64,000 bases of DNA from Streptomyces sp. LaPpAH-108 (GTDB lineage Bacteria; Actinomycetota; Actinomycetes; Streptomycetales; Streptomycetaceae): positions 226,192 to 290,191 of the forward strand of contig NZ_KB891998.1 in NCBI RefSeq assembly GCF_000373625.1, given 5' to 3'. Made by a program: the position numbers and the translations under genes. A model generated the notes under the pieces. It ran no database searches, had not been told where the DNA came from, and worked only from the letters and a program-made list of their open reading frames with translations. Positions 52,932 through 61,857 of this stretch are shown here, one piece after another (within the stretch, counting starts at the first letter, position 1; every line of letters starts with the position of its first letter).

Positions 52932-53951
52932 GTGGCACGCAGCAGCAGCACGCGCCCGACCAGCCGTGACGTGGCCCAGGCCGCCGGAGTCTCCCAAGCC
53001 GCCGTCTCCCTCGTCCTCGGCGACAAATGGCGCGGCCGCGTCTCCGAGACCACCGCCGAACGCGTCCGCCAAGCCGCCCGCACCCTCGGCTACCGCCCCA
53101 ACCTCGCCGCCCGCAACCTCCGCCTCGGCAGCACCCGCACCATCCTCCTCGTCGTCCCCGCCCTCACCACCGAATTCTTCGCAGGCGTCTACACCGGCGC
53201 CGCCCGCATCGCCGCCCGCCACGGCTTCGGCGTCGTCCTCTACCCCTCCCCCGAAGGCGTCGGACCGGCCCGCGACCCCTTCGCCTCCGCCGAAGCCGCC
53301 CTCGACGGCGTCATCGCCTCCTCCATGGCCGCCGACGCCCTCACCGCCATCCGCGGCGACCAACTCCCCCTCGTCATGCTCGACAGCGACCCCCACGGCA
53401 GCCTCGGCGCCGCCACCGTCAACCTCGACATCGCCGACGGCGTCCGCCAGGTCACCGAACACCTCCTCGCCCTCGGCCACCGCCACATCCTCCACCTCGC
53501 CGCCGACATCCCCTCCTGGACCTTCCGCGCCCGCGCCCGCGAACTCGCCGACCGCCTCACCACCGTCCCCGGCACCCGGCTGCGCACCACCACCGCCCCC
53601 ATCACCATCGACGACGCCCGCGCCGCCACCGAAGCCGCCCTCACCACCCCCGGACCCCGGCCCACCGCCATCGTCTGCGACGACGACAAACTCGCCGCAG
53701 GCGCCTACAAGGCCCTGCGCCGCCTCGGACTGCGCGTCCCCGACGACATCTCCGTCACCGGCCTCGACGACCTCGCCCTCGCCACCGCCCTCGACCCCGA
53801 ACTCACCACCGTCCGCCTCGACGCCGAACTCTTCGGCGAACGCGGCATGGAAGCCCTCCTGGCCGTCCTGGACGGCCGCGCACCCACGAACGGCGACATC
53901 CCCGTCCAGCTCGTCGTACGAGGCTCCACAGGCCCGGCACGGGACGCCTAA
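52932..53951 (+). CDS. LacI-family transcriptional regulator
   Basis: 339 aa from the GTG at 52932. The HTH is TSRDVAQAAGVSQAAVSLVLGDKWRGRVSETTAERVRQAARTLGYRPN, then the hinge NLAARNLRLGSTRTI. The effector domain has PALTTEFFAGVYTGAARIAARHGFGVVLY, the RPTAIVCDDDKLAAGAYKALRRLGLRVPDDISVTGLDDL stretch and a typical C-terminus. It probably represses the divergent MFS gene in the absence of its sugar or small-molecule ligand. An ATG at 52890 is in frame but lacks a binding site. Confidence 0.92.
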   Translation: MARSSSTRPTSRDVAQAAGVSQAAVSLVLGDKWRGRVSETTAERVRQAARTLGYRPNLAARNLRLGSTRTILLVVPALTTEFFAGVYTGAARIAARHGFGVVLYPSPEGVGPARDPFASAEAALDGVIASSMAADALTAIRGDQLPLVMLDSDPHGSLGAATVNLDIADGVRQVTEHLLALGHRHILHLAADIPSWTFRARARELADRLTTVPGTRLRTTTAPITIDDARAATEAALTTPGPRPTAIVCDDDKLAAGAYKALRRLGLRVPDDISVTGLDDLALATALDPELTTVRLDAELFGERGMEALLAVLDGRAPTNGDIPVQLVVRGSTGPARDA

Positions 53952-53990
53952 GGGCCACCAGGAGGCCACAGCCCGCTGCCCCGGACACGC

Positions 53991-54024
53991 TGAAGCCCCG
54001 GCCGGAGAACCGGCCGGGGCTTCA
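53991..54024. terminator. Bidirectional terminator between lacI-type gene and prcA
   Basis: TGAAGCCCCGGCCGG / CCGGCCGGGGCTTCA: 15-bp perfect stem, loop AGAA. It separates the convergent regulator and proteasome genes. Confidence 0.85.
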
Positions 54025-54041
54025 CCAGAGCCACGGGAGGA

Positions 54042-54794
54042 TCACTCCTCCTCGGAACCCTCCTCCTCAGAACTCTCCGCCTCCGTCGCCGCACCGTCCG
54101 CCGCCAGCAGACGATCCAGCTGACGGCCCACGATCCGCTTGAACTTCCGCTTCTGCGGGCGCGTACGGTCCAGCACCGCCACCTCGAGGCGCTCCGCCGG
54201 AATCTCCCGCTCACTGCCGTTCGTGTCCCGCGACAGCGCCTGCACCGCCAGCTTCAGCGCCTCCGCCAGCGTCATCCCGTCCCGGTGCCGCTGATCCAGG
54301 AACGTGCTGATCTGCTCCGCGTTGCCGCCCACCGCCACCGAGCCGTGCTCGTCCACGATGGAACCGTCGTGCGGCAGCCGGTAGATCTGGTCGCCGTCCG
54401 GCGTCTCCCCGACCTCCGCCACCACCAGCTCCACCTCGTACGGCTTCTCGGCCGCCGAGGAGAAGATCGTGCCCAGCGTCTGCGCGTACACGTTCGCCAG
54501 ACCGCGCGCGGTCACATCGTCCCGGTCGTAGGTGTAACCCCGCAGGTCCGCGTACCGCACACCGCCGATACGCAGATTCTCGTACTCGTTGTACTTACCG
54601 GCGGCCGCGAAGCCGATCCGGTCGTAGATCTCGCTGAACTTGTGCAGCGCACGGGACGGGTTCTCACCGACGAAGACGATGCCGTCGGCGTACTGCATGA
54701 CCACCAGGCTGCGACCGCGCGCGATGCCCTTGCGGGCGTACTCCGCGCGGTCCGCCATGGCCTGCTGGGGTGAGACATAGAACGGCGTCGACAC
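54042..54794 (-). CDS. prcA: 20S proteasome alpha subunit
   Basis: 250 aa. It forms the outer heptameric rings that gate the chamber and dock ARC/Mpa. The N-terminal gate MSTPFYVSPQQAMADRAEYARKGIARG and the body VVAEVGETPDGDQIYRLPHDGSIVDEHGSVAVGG are family-typical. The C-terminal acidic stretch (SSEEEGSEEE) is longer than in mycobacteria. GTG start, 76 nt after prcB. Confidence 0.97.
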   Translation of the reverse strand: MSTPFYVSPQQAMADRAEYARKGIARGRSLVVMQYADGIVFVGENPSRALHKFSEIYDRIGFAAAGKYNEYENLRIGGVRYADLRGYTYDRDDVTARGLANVYAQTLGTIFSSAAEKPYEVELVVAEVGETPDGDQIYRLPHDGSIVDEHGSVAVGGNAEQISTFLDQRHRDGMTLAEALKLAVQALSRDTNGSEREIPAERLEVAVLDRTRPQKRKFKRIVGRQLDRLLAADGAATEAESSEEEGSEEE

Positions 54795-54870
54795 CGGTTA
54801 TCCGTCCCTTTCTGTCATGGTCACTGGATCACCTCGGCTTGAGAAGTCCGGCTGGGAAGTCAGGGCGCGC

Positions 54871-55716
54871 TCAGAGCAGCGCGGCCCGCGGGCCGTCCGG
54901 CTCCTCCAGGCGCCGCTGGAGCACCGCACGGGAGATCTCGGACGCCTCGTCCTCGGTCAGCCTGCGGAAGCCGTCCTCGGTGATCACGGTGATGATCGGG
55001 TAGATCCGGCGGGCGACGTCGGGACCACCGGTCGCCGAGTCGTCGTCGGCCGCGTCGTACAGCGCCTGGACGACCAGCGTGGTGGCCTGCTCCTCGGTCA
55101 GGTCGTCCCGGAACAGCTTCTTCATCGCACCCCGCGCGAACACCGAGCCGGAGCCCGTCGCCGCGAAGTTGTGCTCCTCGGAACGGCCGCCGGTGACGTC
55201 GTAGGAGAAGATGCGGCCCTTGTCGCGGTCCACGTCGTACCCCGCGAACAGGGGGACCACGGCCAGGCCCTGCATGGCCATGCCGAGGTTGGAACGGATC
55301 ATGGTCGACAGGCGGTTCGCCTTGCCCTCCAGGGACAGCTGGGCGCCCTCGACCTTCTCGAAGTGCTCCAGCTCCAGCTGGAAGAGCTTCACCATCTCCA
55401 CGGCGAGACCGGCGGTGCCGGCGATACCGACGGCCGAGTACTCGTCCGCCGGGAACACCTTCTCGATGTCCCGCTGCGCGATGACGTTCCCCATGGTGGC
55501 CCGCCGGTCACCGGCGAGCACGACGCCCCCGGGGAACGTCACGGCCACGATGGTCGTCCCATGCGGAGCCTCGATCACCCCCTGCGTGGGCGGCAACGTC
55601 CGCTTCCCGGGCAGCAGCTCGGGCTGGTGGTCGGACAAGAAGTCCATGAACGAGGACGACCCAGGCGTCAGGAAGGCAGCCGGTAGACGCCCGGTGCTAC
55701 GAGTGTTGGCTTCCAC
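54871..55716 (-). CDS. prcB: 20S proteasome beta subunit
   Basis: 281 aa. The propeptide is residues 1-53; cleavage in EAPHG-TTIVAVTF exposes the N-terminal Thr54 nucleophile. Lys and Asp partners are in GDRRATMGNVIAQRD and its surroundings. The first 49 nt of the gene lie inside the 3' end of the endonuclease VII-like gene, so its GTG start (AAGGA 7 nt upstream) is read within that coding sequence. Together with PrcA it makes the degradation chamber. Confidence 0.96.
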   Translation of the reverse strand: MEANTRSTGRLPAAFLTPGSSSFMDFLSDHQPELLPGKRTLPPTQGVIEAPHGTTIVAVTFPGGVVLAGDRRATMGNVIAQRDIEKVFPADEYSAVGIAGTAGLAVEMVKLFQLELEHFEKVEGAQLSLEGKANRLSTMIRSNLGMAMQGLAVVPLFAGYDVDRDKGRIFSYDVTGGRSEEHNFAATGSGSVFARGAMKKLFRDDLTEEQATTLVVQALYDAADDDSATGGPDVARRIYPIITVITEDGFRRLTEDEASEISRAVLQRRLEEPDGPRAALL

Positions 55717-56261
55717 GCGTTTCCTTCCACGTATTCGGCAGCCCGCCTTATGACATCGGGCCGATCCTTGAACTGCCCCAGTGCGGCATTGCAGCTGAAG
55801 CACAGTACGCCTCGGACCCTACCCGTCTCATGGCAGTGATCCACATGCGCCGGCGGAGCGGAAAGACAGATGCAGCAGACACCGCCTTGCGAGGCGATTA
55901 GTTCATCGCGCTCAGCCTCGGTGATTCCGTACTGGCGCTTCAGGTGCCCCTGCCGCCCCTGGACGACCCGGCATGACTTGCAGCGGGTCGACAGGCCGTC
56001 GGACGCAGTGGCGTTGCGATGCCACTCGCTGTGCGGCTTGATCTGACCACACGTCCGGCAGTACTTGTGCCCGTCCGGCACATCCACTCGAGGCCGAACG
56101 TTGCGCCCCTTGGCCACCTGACGTGCCTGGTGGTAAGCGGCCGAGCACTCCCTGCAGTAGGCCTGCAAGCCATCCCGCATCGCCTTGTTTCGTGCGAACG
56201 CTGCTCGCGGCTTGAGCTCCGCACACCGCGGGCAGCGTTTCACACCTTCTTCAATTGCCAA
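55668..56261 (-). CDS. Endonuclease VII-like HNH protein with tandem zinc ribbons, in the proteasome operon
   Basis: 197 aa, TTG start (a GTG at 56243 is possible). Two repeats of a ribbon, C10-x2-C13..C36-x2-C39 and C68-x2-C71..C94-x2-C97, share the pattern CxxCxxxKPxxxxxRN and DGL. They precede a recombination endonuclease VII domain (about 110-180): CCICLSAPPAHVDHCHETG, then RGVLCFSCNAALG. Probable metal/catalytic residues are D141, H142, H144 and N158. It probably cuts branched or other DNA; the substrate is unknown. It is lower in GC than pup and prcB and overlaps prcB by 49 nt. A gene in this position exists in S. coelicolor as I remember (SCO1645). Confidence 0.88.
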   Translation of the reverse strand: MAIEEGVKRCPRCAELKPRAAFARNKAMRDGLQAYCRECSAAYHQARQVAKGRNVRPRVDVPDGHKYCRTCGQIKPHSEWHRNATASDGLSTRCKSCRVVQGRQGHLKRQYGITEAERDELIASQGGVCCICLSAPPAHVDHCHETGRVRGVLCFSCNAALGQFKDRPDVIRRAAEYVEGNAWKPTLVAPGVYRLPS

Positions 56262-56293
56262 CCCTGACGCCCCCCGAACCTTCGATCTAAAGG

Positions 56294-56512
56294 CTACTCG
56301 CCGCCTTTTTGAACGAAGCTCCGAACGAAATCCTCGGCATTAGCCTCGAGGACGTCATCAATCTCGTCGAGGACGTCGTCCACGTCGTCGCTCAGTTTTT
56401 CCTGGCGCTCCTTGAGGTCCTCGGAGCCCTGTGCGTCCTGTGTCTGCTCTTCGACTTCTTCGGTGGAGCGTGTGGCCTTCTGCTGGCCGCCGCCGGTGTC
56501 CTTGGTCGCCAT
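56294..56512 (-). CDS. pup: Prokaryotic ubiquitin-like protein Pup
   Basis: 72 aa from the ATG at 56512. It is acidic and intrinsically disordered: MATKDTGGGQQKATRSTEEV, then coiled LKERQEKLSDDVDDVLDEIDDVL for binding ARC. The C-terminus is SFVQKGGE, so it ends in Glu rather than Gln and needs no deamidation by Dop before ligation. It lies 32 nt upstream of the endonuclease VII-like gene. Confidence 0.97.
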   Translation of the reverse strand: MATKDTGGGQQKATRSTEEVEEQTQDAQGSEDLKERQEKLSDDVDDVLDEIDDVLEANAEDFVRSFVQKGGE

Positions 56513-56679
56513 AACCCTCACCCCGCTCAGTTCGCCGTTCGGTGATGATCAGACCCTACAAGCCGGGTCCGACATCGGCCCCGTAGTTCAGGGAACGTAC
56601 GGGGGCCATCTCGATGATTCCCTGGCGCCGGGATTTCCACCCTGCGAAGAGAACCCAATCAATGCCCCAAGCTGGGGTT

Positions 56680-58191
56680 TCAATTGCCGGAGAGCACCCT
56701 GACCAGCTCGTCCGCCGTGCGGCAGCGGTCCAGCAGCTCCTTGACGTGATTTCGCGTTCCGCGAAGCGGTTCCAGGGTCGGCACCCGCTGGAGCGAGTCC
56801 CGGCCCGGCAGGTCGAAGATGACCGAGTCCCAGGAGGCCGCGGCGACGTCGTCCGCGTACTGCTCCAGGCAGCGCCCGCGGAAGTACGCCCGGGTGTCCT
56901 CCGGCGGCGCCGTACGCGCCCGCTCGACCTCGTCCTCGGTCAGGAGCCGCTTCATGCGTCCCCGGGCCGCCAGCCGGTTGTAGAGGCCCTTCTCGGGGCG
57001 TACGTCGGCGTACTGGAGGTCGACCAGGTGCAGCCGGGCGGCGTCCCAGTCGAGGTCGTCGCGACGGCGGTAGCCCTCCATCAGCTCCCGCTTGGCGACC
57101 CAGTCCAGCTCACCGGCCAGGCTCATCGGGTCGTTCTCCAGCCGGGTGAGCGTGTCCTCCCAGCGGGTGAGCACGTCCTTGGTCTGCTCGTCCGCGTCGG
57201 CGCCGTAGCGCTCCTCCACGTACTTGCGCGACAGCTCGAAGTACTCCATCTGCAGCTGGACCGCGGTGAGCGTGCGCCCGCTGCGCAGCGTGACGAGGTG
57301 CTTGAGGGAGGGGTCGTGCGAGACCTGGTGGAGGGTGCGGACGGGCTGGTCGACGGCGAGGTCCACCGCGATGAAGCCGTCCTCGATCATGGAGAGGACC
57401 AGCGCCGTGGTGCCGAGCTTGAGGTAGGTCGAGATCTCGGAGAGGTTGGCGTCGCCGATGATCACATGCAGTCGGCGGTACTTCTCCGCGTCCGCGTGGG
57501 GTTCGTCGCGGGTGTTGATGATGGGCCGCTTGAGGGTGGTCTCCAGGCCGACCTCGACCTCGAAGTAGTCGGCGCGCTGGCTGAGCTGGAAGCCGTGTTC
57601 GTGGCCGTCCTGGCCGATGCCGACGCGTCCGGCGCCCGCGAAGACCTGCCGGGAGACGAAGAAGGGCGTCAGGTGGCGCACGATGTCCGAGAAGGCGGTC
57701 TCCCGCTTCATCAGGTAGTTCTCGTGCGTGCCGTAGGAGGCGCCCTTGTTGTCGGTGTTGTTCTTGTAGAGGTGGATGGGCTGGGCGCCGGGCAGCGCGG
57801 CGGCCCGCTCGGCGGCCTCGGCCATGATGCGTTCGCCCGCCTTGTCCCAGAGGACGGCGTCGCGGGGGTTGGTGACCTCGGGGGCGCTGTACTCGGGGTG
57901 GGCGTGGTCGACGTAGAGGCGGGCGCCGTTGGTGAGGATGACGTTGGCGAGGCCGATGTCCTCGTCGGTGAGCTGGCTGGAGTCGGCGGCCTCCCGTGCG
58001 AGGTCGAAGCCGCGCGCGTCGCGCAGCGGGTTCTCCTCCTCGAAGTCCCAGCGGGCCCGGCGGGCCCGGTGCATCGCCGCCGCGTAGGCGTTGACGATCT
58101 GGGACGAGGTGAGCATGGCATTGGCGTTGGGGTGGCCGGGGACGGAGATGCCGTACTCCGTCTCGATGCCCATTACTCGCCGTACGGTCAT
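56680..58191 (-). CDS. dop: Pup deamidase/depupylase Dop
   Basis: 503 aa from the ATG at 58191 (AAGGAGGG 5 nt upstream). The GS-like fold starts VRRVMGIETEYGISVPG. The Dop-specific insertion after the second strand is visible in ENPLRDARGFDLAREAADSSQLTDEDIGLANVILTNGARLYVDHAHPEYS (residues about 50-105). KNNTDNKGASYGTHENYLM and INTRDEPHADAEKYRRLHVIIGDANLSE parallel PafA. Since Pup here ends in GGE, its main role should be removing Pup from substrates. It is 167 bp from pup. Confidence 0.97.
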   Translation of the reverse strand: MTVRRVMGIETEYGISVPGHPNANAMLTSSQIVNAYAAAMHRARRARWDFEEENPLRDARGFDLAREAADSSQLTDEDIGLANVILTNGARLYVDHAHPEYSAPEVTNPRDAVLWDKAGERIMAEAAERAAALPGAQPIHLYKNNTDNKGASYGTHENYLMKRETAFSDIVRHLTPFFVSRQVFAGAGRVGIGQDGHEHGFQLSQRADYFEVEVGLETTLKRPIINTRDEPHADAEKYRRLHVIIGDANLSEISTYLKLGTTALVLSMIEDGFIAVDLAVDQPVRTLHQVSHDPSLKHLVTLRSGRTLTAVQLQMEYFELSRKYVEERYGADADEQTKDVLTRWEDTLTRLENDPMSLAGELDWVAKRELMEGYRRRDDLDWDAARLHLVDLQYADVRPEKGLYNRLAARGRMKRLLTEDEVERARTAPPEDTRAYFRGRCLEQYADDVAAASWDSVIFDLPGRDSLQRVPTLEPLRGTRNHVKELLDRCRTADELVRVLSGN

Positions 58192-58380
58192 GCGGCCCTC
58201 CTTGCCCGGCGGCACCCTCGGTGGTGGGCGCCGCTCGCGTACCGCTGGCGCTCCGGTGCGTGTGCGGTGCCCGTCCCCGCACTGCGCGACTCGGCGGTAG
58301 GAAAGAGCCTAGAACGCCTTTGCGCTGGTGTGGAGATCATTTGCGTCTTTGCCTGCTGCGGTGGCGGTCCGGAAAGCAGG

Positions 58381-58416
58381 CGGCTGCGGGTGCCCCGCCG
58401 GGGGCACCCGCAGCCG
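58381..58416 (-). terminator. Terminator between arc and dop
   Basis: Perfect 16-bp arms (CGGCTGCGGGTGCCCC / GGGGCACCCGCAGCCG), loop GCCG, 9 nt after the arc stop. It indicates that dop, pup, the HNH gene and prcBA have their own promoter. Confidence 0.8.
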
Positions 58417-58425
58417 GCCGGCCTT

Positions 58426-60192
58426 TTACAGGTACTGACCGGTGTTCGCCACCGTGTCGATGGAGCGTCCGGTGTCCGCGCCCTGCTTTCCGGTGATGAG
58501 GGTGCGGATGTAGACGATCCGCTCGCCCTTCTTTCCGGAGATGCGGGCCCAGTCGTCCGGGTTGGTGGTGTTGGGCAGGTCCTCGTTCTCCTTGAACTCG
58601 TCCACGCAGGCCTGGAGGAGGTGGGAGACGCGGAGGCCCTTCTGGGTCTTTTCGAGGAAGTCCTTGATCGCCATCTTCTTGGCGCGGCCCACGATGTTCT
58701 CGATCATGGCGCCGGAATTGAAGTCCTTGAAGTACAGGACTTCCTTGTCGCCGTTGGCGTAGGTGACTTCCAGGAAGCGGTTTTCCTCGGATTCGGCGTA
58801 CATCTGCTCGACCGCCGTCTGGATCATGCTCTGGACGGTGGTGGTCTTGTCGCCGCCGTGTTCGCCGAGGTCGTCGGCGTGCAGGGGGAGGCGTTCGGTG
58901 AGGTACTTGCCGAAGATGTCCTTGGCGGCCTCGGCGTCCGGGCGCTCGATCTTGATCTTCACGTCGAGTCGGCCGGGGCGCAGGATGGCGGGGTCGATCA
59001 TGTCCTCGCGGTTGGAGGCGCCGATGACGACCACGTTCTGCAGGCCTTCCACGCCGTCGATCTCGGCGAGGAGCTGGGGGACGATGGTGTTCTCCACGTC
59101 CGAGCTGACGCCGGATCCCCGGGTGCGGAAGAGGGATTCCATCTCGTCGAAGAAGACGATGACGGGGGTGCCCTCGCTGGCCTTCTCGCGGGCTCGCTGG
59201 AAGACGAGCCGGATCTGGCGTTCGGTCTCGCCGACGTACTTGTTGAGGAGTTCGGGGCCCTTGATGTTGAGGAAGAAGCTCTTGCCTGCGGCCTGTCCGG
59301 TGACTTCGGCGACCTTCTTGGCCAGCGAGTTGGCGACGGCCTTGGCGATGAGTGTCTTGCCGCATCCGGGGGGTCCGTAGAGGAGGACTCCCTTGGGCGG
59401 GCGGAGTTCGTGCTCCTTGAACAGGTCGGGGTAGAGGTACGGCAGCTCGACCGCGTCGCGGATGGCCTCGATCTGGCCGCCGAGGCCGCCGATCTGCTCG
59501 TAGCCGATGTCGGGGACCTCTTCGAGGACGAGTTCTTCGACCTCGCTCTTGGGGACGATCTCGTAGACATAGCCGGAGCGGGGTTCGAGCAGGAGGGCGT
59601 CGCCGGGCCGGATGGTGATGCCCCGCAGGGGTTCGGCGAGCCGGACCACTCGTTCCTCGTCGGTGTGGCCCAGTACCAGGGCGCGTTCGCCGTCCTCGAG
59701 GATCTCCTTGAGGGTGACGATGTCGCCGACGCTCTCGAACTCCATGGCCTCGACCACGTTGAGAGCTTCGTTGAGCATCAGCTCCTGGCCGCGCCTGAGT
59801 TCGTCGAGTTCGACGCTGGGGCTCACGTTCACGCGGAGTTTGCGGCCGCCGGTGAAGATGTCGGCGGTGCCGTCCTCGTTGGCCTGGAGGAAGACTCCGA
59901 AGCCTGCGGGGGGCTGGGCGAGCCGGTCGACCTCTTCCTTGAGGGCCACGATCTGGTCGCGGGCCTCACGGAGTGTGTTGGCCAGGCGTTCGTTCTGTGC
60001 GGAGACGCCGGCCAGGTTGGTCTGCAGCTCGACGATCCGCTCCTCGAGAATCCTCGTGTGCCGCGGAGAGTCGGCGAGCTTGCGTCGCAGGACGGCGATC
60101 TCCTGCTCAAGGTAGGCGATCTGCCCGGCCGGGTCGTCGGACCCTCGTCCCGGGCGGATGCCGCGGTTCATGTCGTCGTCGTGGGCTGCCAC
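58426..60192 (-). CDS. arc: Proteasomal AAA ATPase ARC (Mpa)
   Basis: 588 aa from the GTG at 60192 (AGGAGG 8 nt upstream). N-terminal coiled coil (about 23-93) captures Pup, then two OB domains (about 97-225), and an AAA module with Walker A GPPGCGKT (273-280), Walker B VIVFFDEMESLF and the SRH region. The C-terminus ends GQYL, the penultimate-Tyr motif that opens the PrcA gate. It forms a hexamer that unfolds pupylated substrates. Confidence 0.97.
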   Translation of the reverse strand: MAAHDDDMNRGIRPGRGSDDPAGQIAYLEQEIAVLRRKLADSPRHTRILEERIVELQTNLAGVSAQNERLANTLREARDQIVALKEEVDRLAQPPAGFGVFLQANEDGTADIFTGGRKLRVNVSPSVELDELRRGQELMLNEALNVVEAMEFESVGDIVTLKEILEDGERALVLGHTDEERVVRLAEPLRGITIRPGDALLLEPRSGYVYEIVPKSEVEELVLEEVPDIGYEQIGGLGGQIEAIRDAVELPYLYPDLFKEHELRPPKGVLLYGPPGCGKTLIAKAVANSLAKKVAEVTGQAAGKSFFLNIKGPELLNKYVGETERQIRLVFQRAREKASEGTPVIVFFDEMESLFRTRGSGVSSDVENTIVPQLLAEIDGVEGLQNVVVIGASNREDMIDPAILRPGRLDVKIKIERPDAEAAKDIFGKYLTERLPLHADDLGEHGGDKTTTVQSMIQTAVEQMYAESEENRFLEVTYANGDKEVLYFKDFNSGAMIENIVGRAKKMAIKDFLEKTQKGLRVSHLLQACVDEFKENEDLPNTTNPDDWARISGKKGERIVYIRTLITGKQGADTGRSIDTVANTGQYL

Positions 60193-60441
60193 GGTCCTCA
60201 CCTCCTCCAAGGGGAGCTGGACGCTTCCAGACCCTACCTGGGTGGGTGTCGATTGAAACCCCTAGATCACAAAGACTGTCAAGGTGTGTCGTCGGTCACC
60301 CGCTGCGCTCCCTCTCGCACGGAGGGGATACCCACTCAACGTGATTCGGAAGCCGCTTGTTCCGTGCCGGGTGTGGTCAAGACCCTTCAGGAGTGGCTGG
60401 AGTTGTCCGGTGCGGGTCGTCCGGCCGGTTCCTGGGCAGGA

Positions 60442-60457
60442 GTACGAGAGTTCGTAC
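60442..60457. promoter_or_regulatory. Dyad in the arc-ferredoxin gap
   Basis: GTACGA-GAGT-TCGTAC is a perfect dyad with 6-bp arms in the 537-bp divergent gap (60193-60729). The gap also has a CGGGGG/CCCCCG hairpin at about 60582-60600 and possible promoter hexamers for arc (TTTCAA-N16-TAGGGT, low confidence). I see no ORF of quality in the gap. Confidence 0.4.
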
Positions 60458-60729
60458 GATGATCACACAGAGCGATGAGCGGGGTGACCGGGGTGAGGCG
60501 AGGGGGCTTCGGGGGCCACTGAGGGGCGGCTTGATTTCGCCGGTGCCCGGTGGCGCACGACCGCGCGCCGTACCTGCCGTGCGCGGGGGAGAAACCCCCG
60601 CACCCCGGCGCACAGGAGCAAAAAGCGGGCGGGAGGTAGGGTCGGGGTGTTCATGAGCGGCCGGGACCGACCGGGCCGGGGCGCGTGCCCGGACCGTCGC
60701 CCGGCGAACCGACGGCAGGAGAGGTGACC

Positions 60730-61026
60730 GTGCAGCAGGAGGCCCCGGGCGGCGAGGCGCTGGAGGTCTGGATCGACCAGGACCTGTGTACCGGCGACGG
60801 CATCTGCGCCCAGTACGCGCCGGAGGTGTTCGAGCTGGACATCGACGGGCTGGCCTATGTGAAGAGCGCCGACGACGAGCTGCTCCAGGAGGTGGGGGCC
60901 ACCACGGGTGTGCCGCTGCCGCTGCTGACGGACGTGGTGGACTCGGCGAAGGAGTGTCCGGGCGCGTGCATCCATGTACGCCGCGTTTCGGACAAGGTCG
61001 AGGTGTACGGCCCCGACGCGGACTGA
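60730..61026 (+). CDS. Ferredoxin, [3Fe-4S] type
   Basis: 98 aa from the GTG at 60730 (GAGAGG 5 nt upstream); a GTG at 60724 is too close to its site. The cluster motif is DLCTGDGIC (C-x5-C) with AKECPGACI further on, as in P450-partner ferredoxins of Streptomyces. VWIDQDLC at the N-terminus is typical. It probably passes electrons to a P450; the nearest is the CYP157 of the conservon, 24 kb away, so the partner is unknown. Confidence 0.88.
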   Translation: MQQEAPGGEALEVWIDQDLCTGDGICAQYAPEVFELDIDGLAYVKSADDELLQEVGATTGVPLPLLTDVVDSAKECPGACIHVRRVSDKVEVYGPDAD

Positions 61027-61066
61027 GCGGGGGCCGGACGGACCCGGTGAGGTGGGGCGCGCGTGC

Positions 61067-61089
61067 GTGCCGGTGGAGACCGGCGGCAC
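61067..61089 (+). terminator. Hairpin after the ferredoxin gene
   Basis: GCCGGT-GGAG-ACCGGC, extended by GTG and CAC on the flanks, lies 41 nt after the ferredoxin stop in a GC-rich stretch. Weak evidence for termination. Confidence 0.35.
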
Positions 61090-61119
61090 GCGCGCGCGTG
61101 TATGCGCGTACGGGCGCGG

Positions 61120-61704
61120 TCAGACGCTGTGGGACGCCGTGGGCGTGGAGCGTATGAAGGCGTTGCCCTTCCACTGCCACTGGGCGGGCTTCTTCACGTC
61201 GGGGCAGCAGCTGGGCACGTCGTCGGAGGAGTAGCCGAGGAGTGTGGCGGTCACGGCACGCGCGCGTACGGCGAGGTCGGTGACGGTGAGCCGGTCCTTG
61301 GGGTCGACGAGGGTGGCGACGACGCGGGAGCCGGTGCCGTCGGAGTTCCGGGTGAGGACGTAGACGCCGTCGGGCGGGGTGCCCATGGCGGAGTCGCAGT
61401 GGACGACGGCGACGGTCTCGGGGTTGCCGTCTCCGTCGAGGTCGCCGGTGGCCTTCTTGGCGACCACGGACTTGACCGGGCCGCAGTCCAGCGGGAAGGC
61501 GATGCCCGCGGTGGTGGGTGGCGCGGCGGTGGTGCGGGCGGGCGCGGGGGTGCCGGTGGCGGGGGTCGCCTGGGCGGCGGTGGCCGGGCCGGGCTGCACG
61601 AGGGAGCACAGGGCGATCACCCCGGCGACCGCGGTGGCGGTGCCGGCCCAGTGGATGGGCTGGGGGTGGGCGTGGGCGAGCTCCGGGACGGCGGATTGCT
61701 GCAC
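61120..61704 (-). CDS. Secreted hypothetical protein with an FG-GAP-like DGDG segment
   Basis: 194 aa from the GTG at 61704 (AGGAG 9 nt upstream). A signal/anchor helix (HWAGTATAVAGVIALCSLVQ) precedes a Thr/Pro/Ala-rich linker. The mature part has GDLDGDGNPETVAVVHC, an EF/FG-GAP-like calcium loop. Four Cys (LDCGPVK, VVHCDS, PSCCPDV) suggest disulphides. I do not recognise the family. Confidence 0.72.
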   Translation of the reverse strand: MQQSAVPELAHAHPQPIHWAGTATAVAGVIALCSLVQPGPATAAQATPATGTPAPARTTAAPPTTAGIAFPLDCGPVKSVVAKKATGDLDGDGNPETVAVVHCDSAMGTPPDGVYVLTRNSDGTGSRVVATLVDPKDRLTVTDLAVRARAVTATLLGYSSDDVPSCCPDVKKPAQWQWKGNAFIRSTPTASHSV

Positions 61705-61857
61705 TAGGAGTGTCTCCTGTGAGGGCTGTGCCGAGGGGGTGGCCAGCATGGTGCCACAGGTCACTGTGCGGGGGGAACGGCGGGGTGGGGGCCGGTTTCC
61801 AGTGGTGGCGGGCCGGGTGGGTGCGGGGGTGTGGTTTCTGGTGCGGGGTCAAGCGGA

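Noticed and set aside
56614..60462. 1282-codon open frame opposite dop and arc
   Set aside because: Same effect: third-position GC bias removes stops from the opposite strand. No recognizable protein features.
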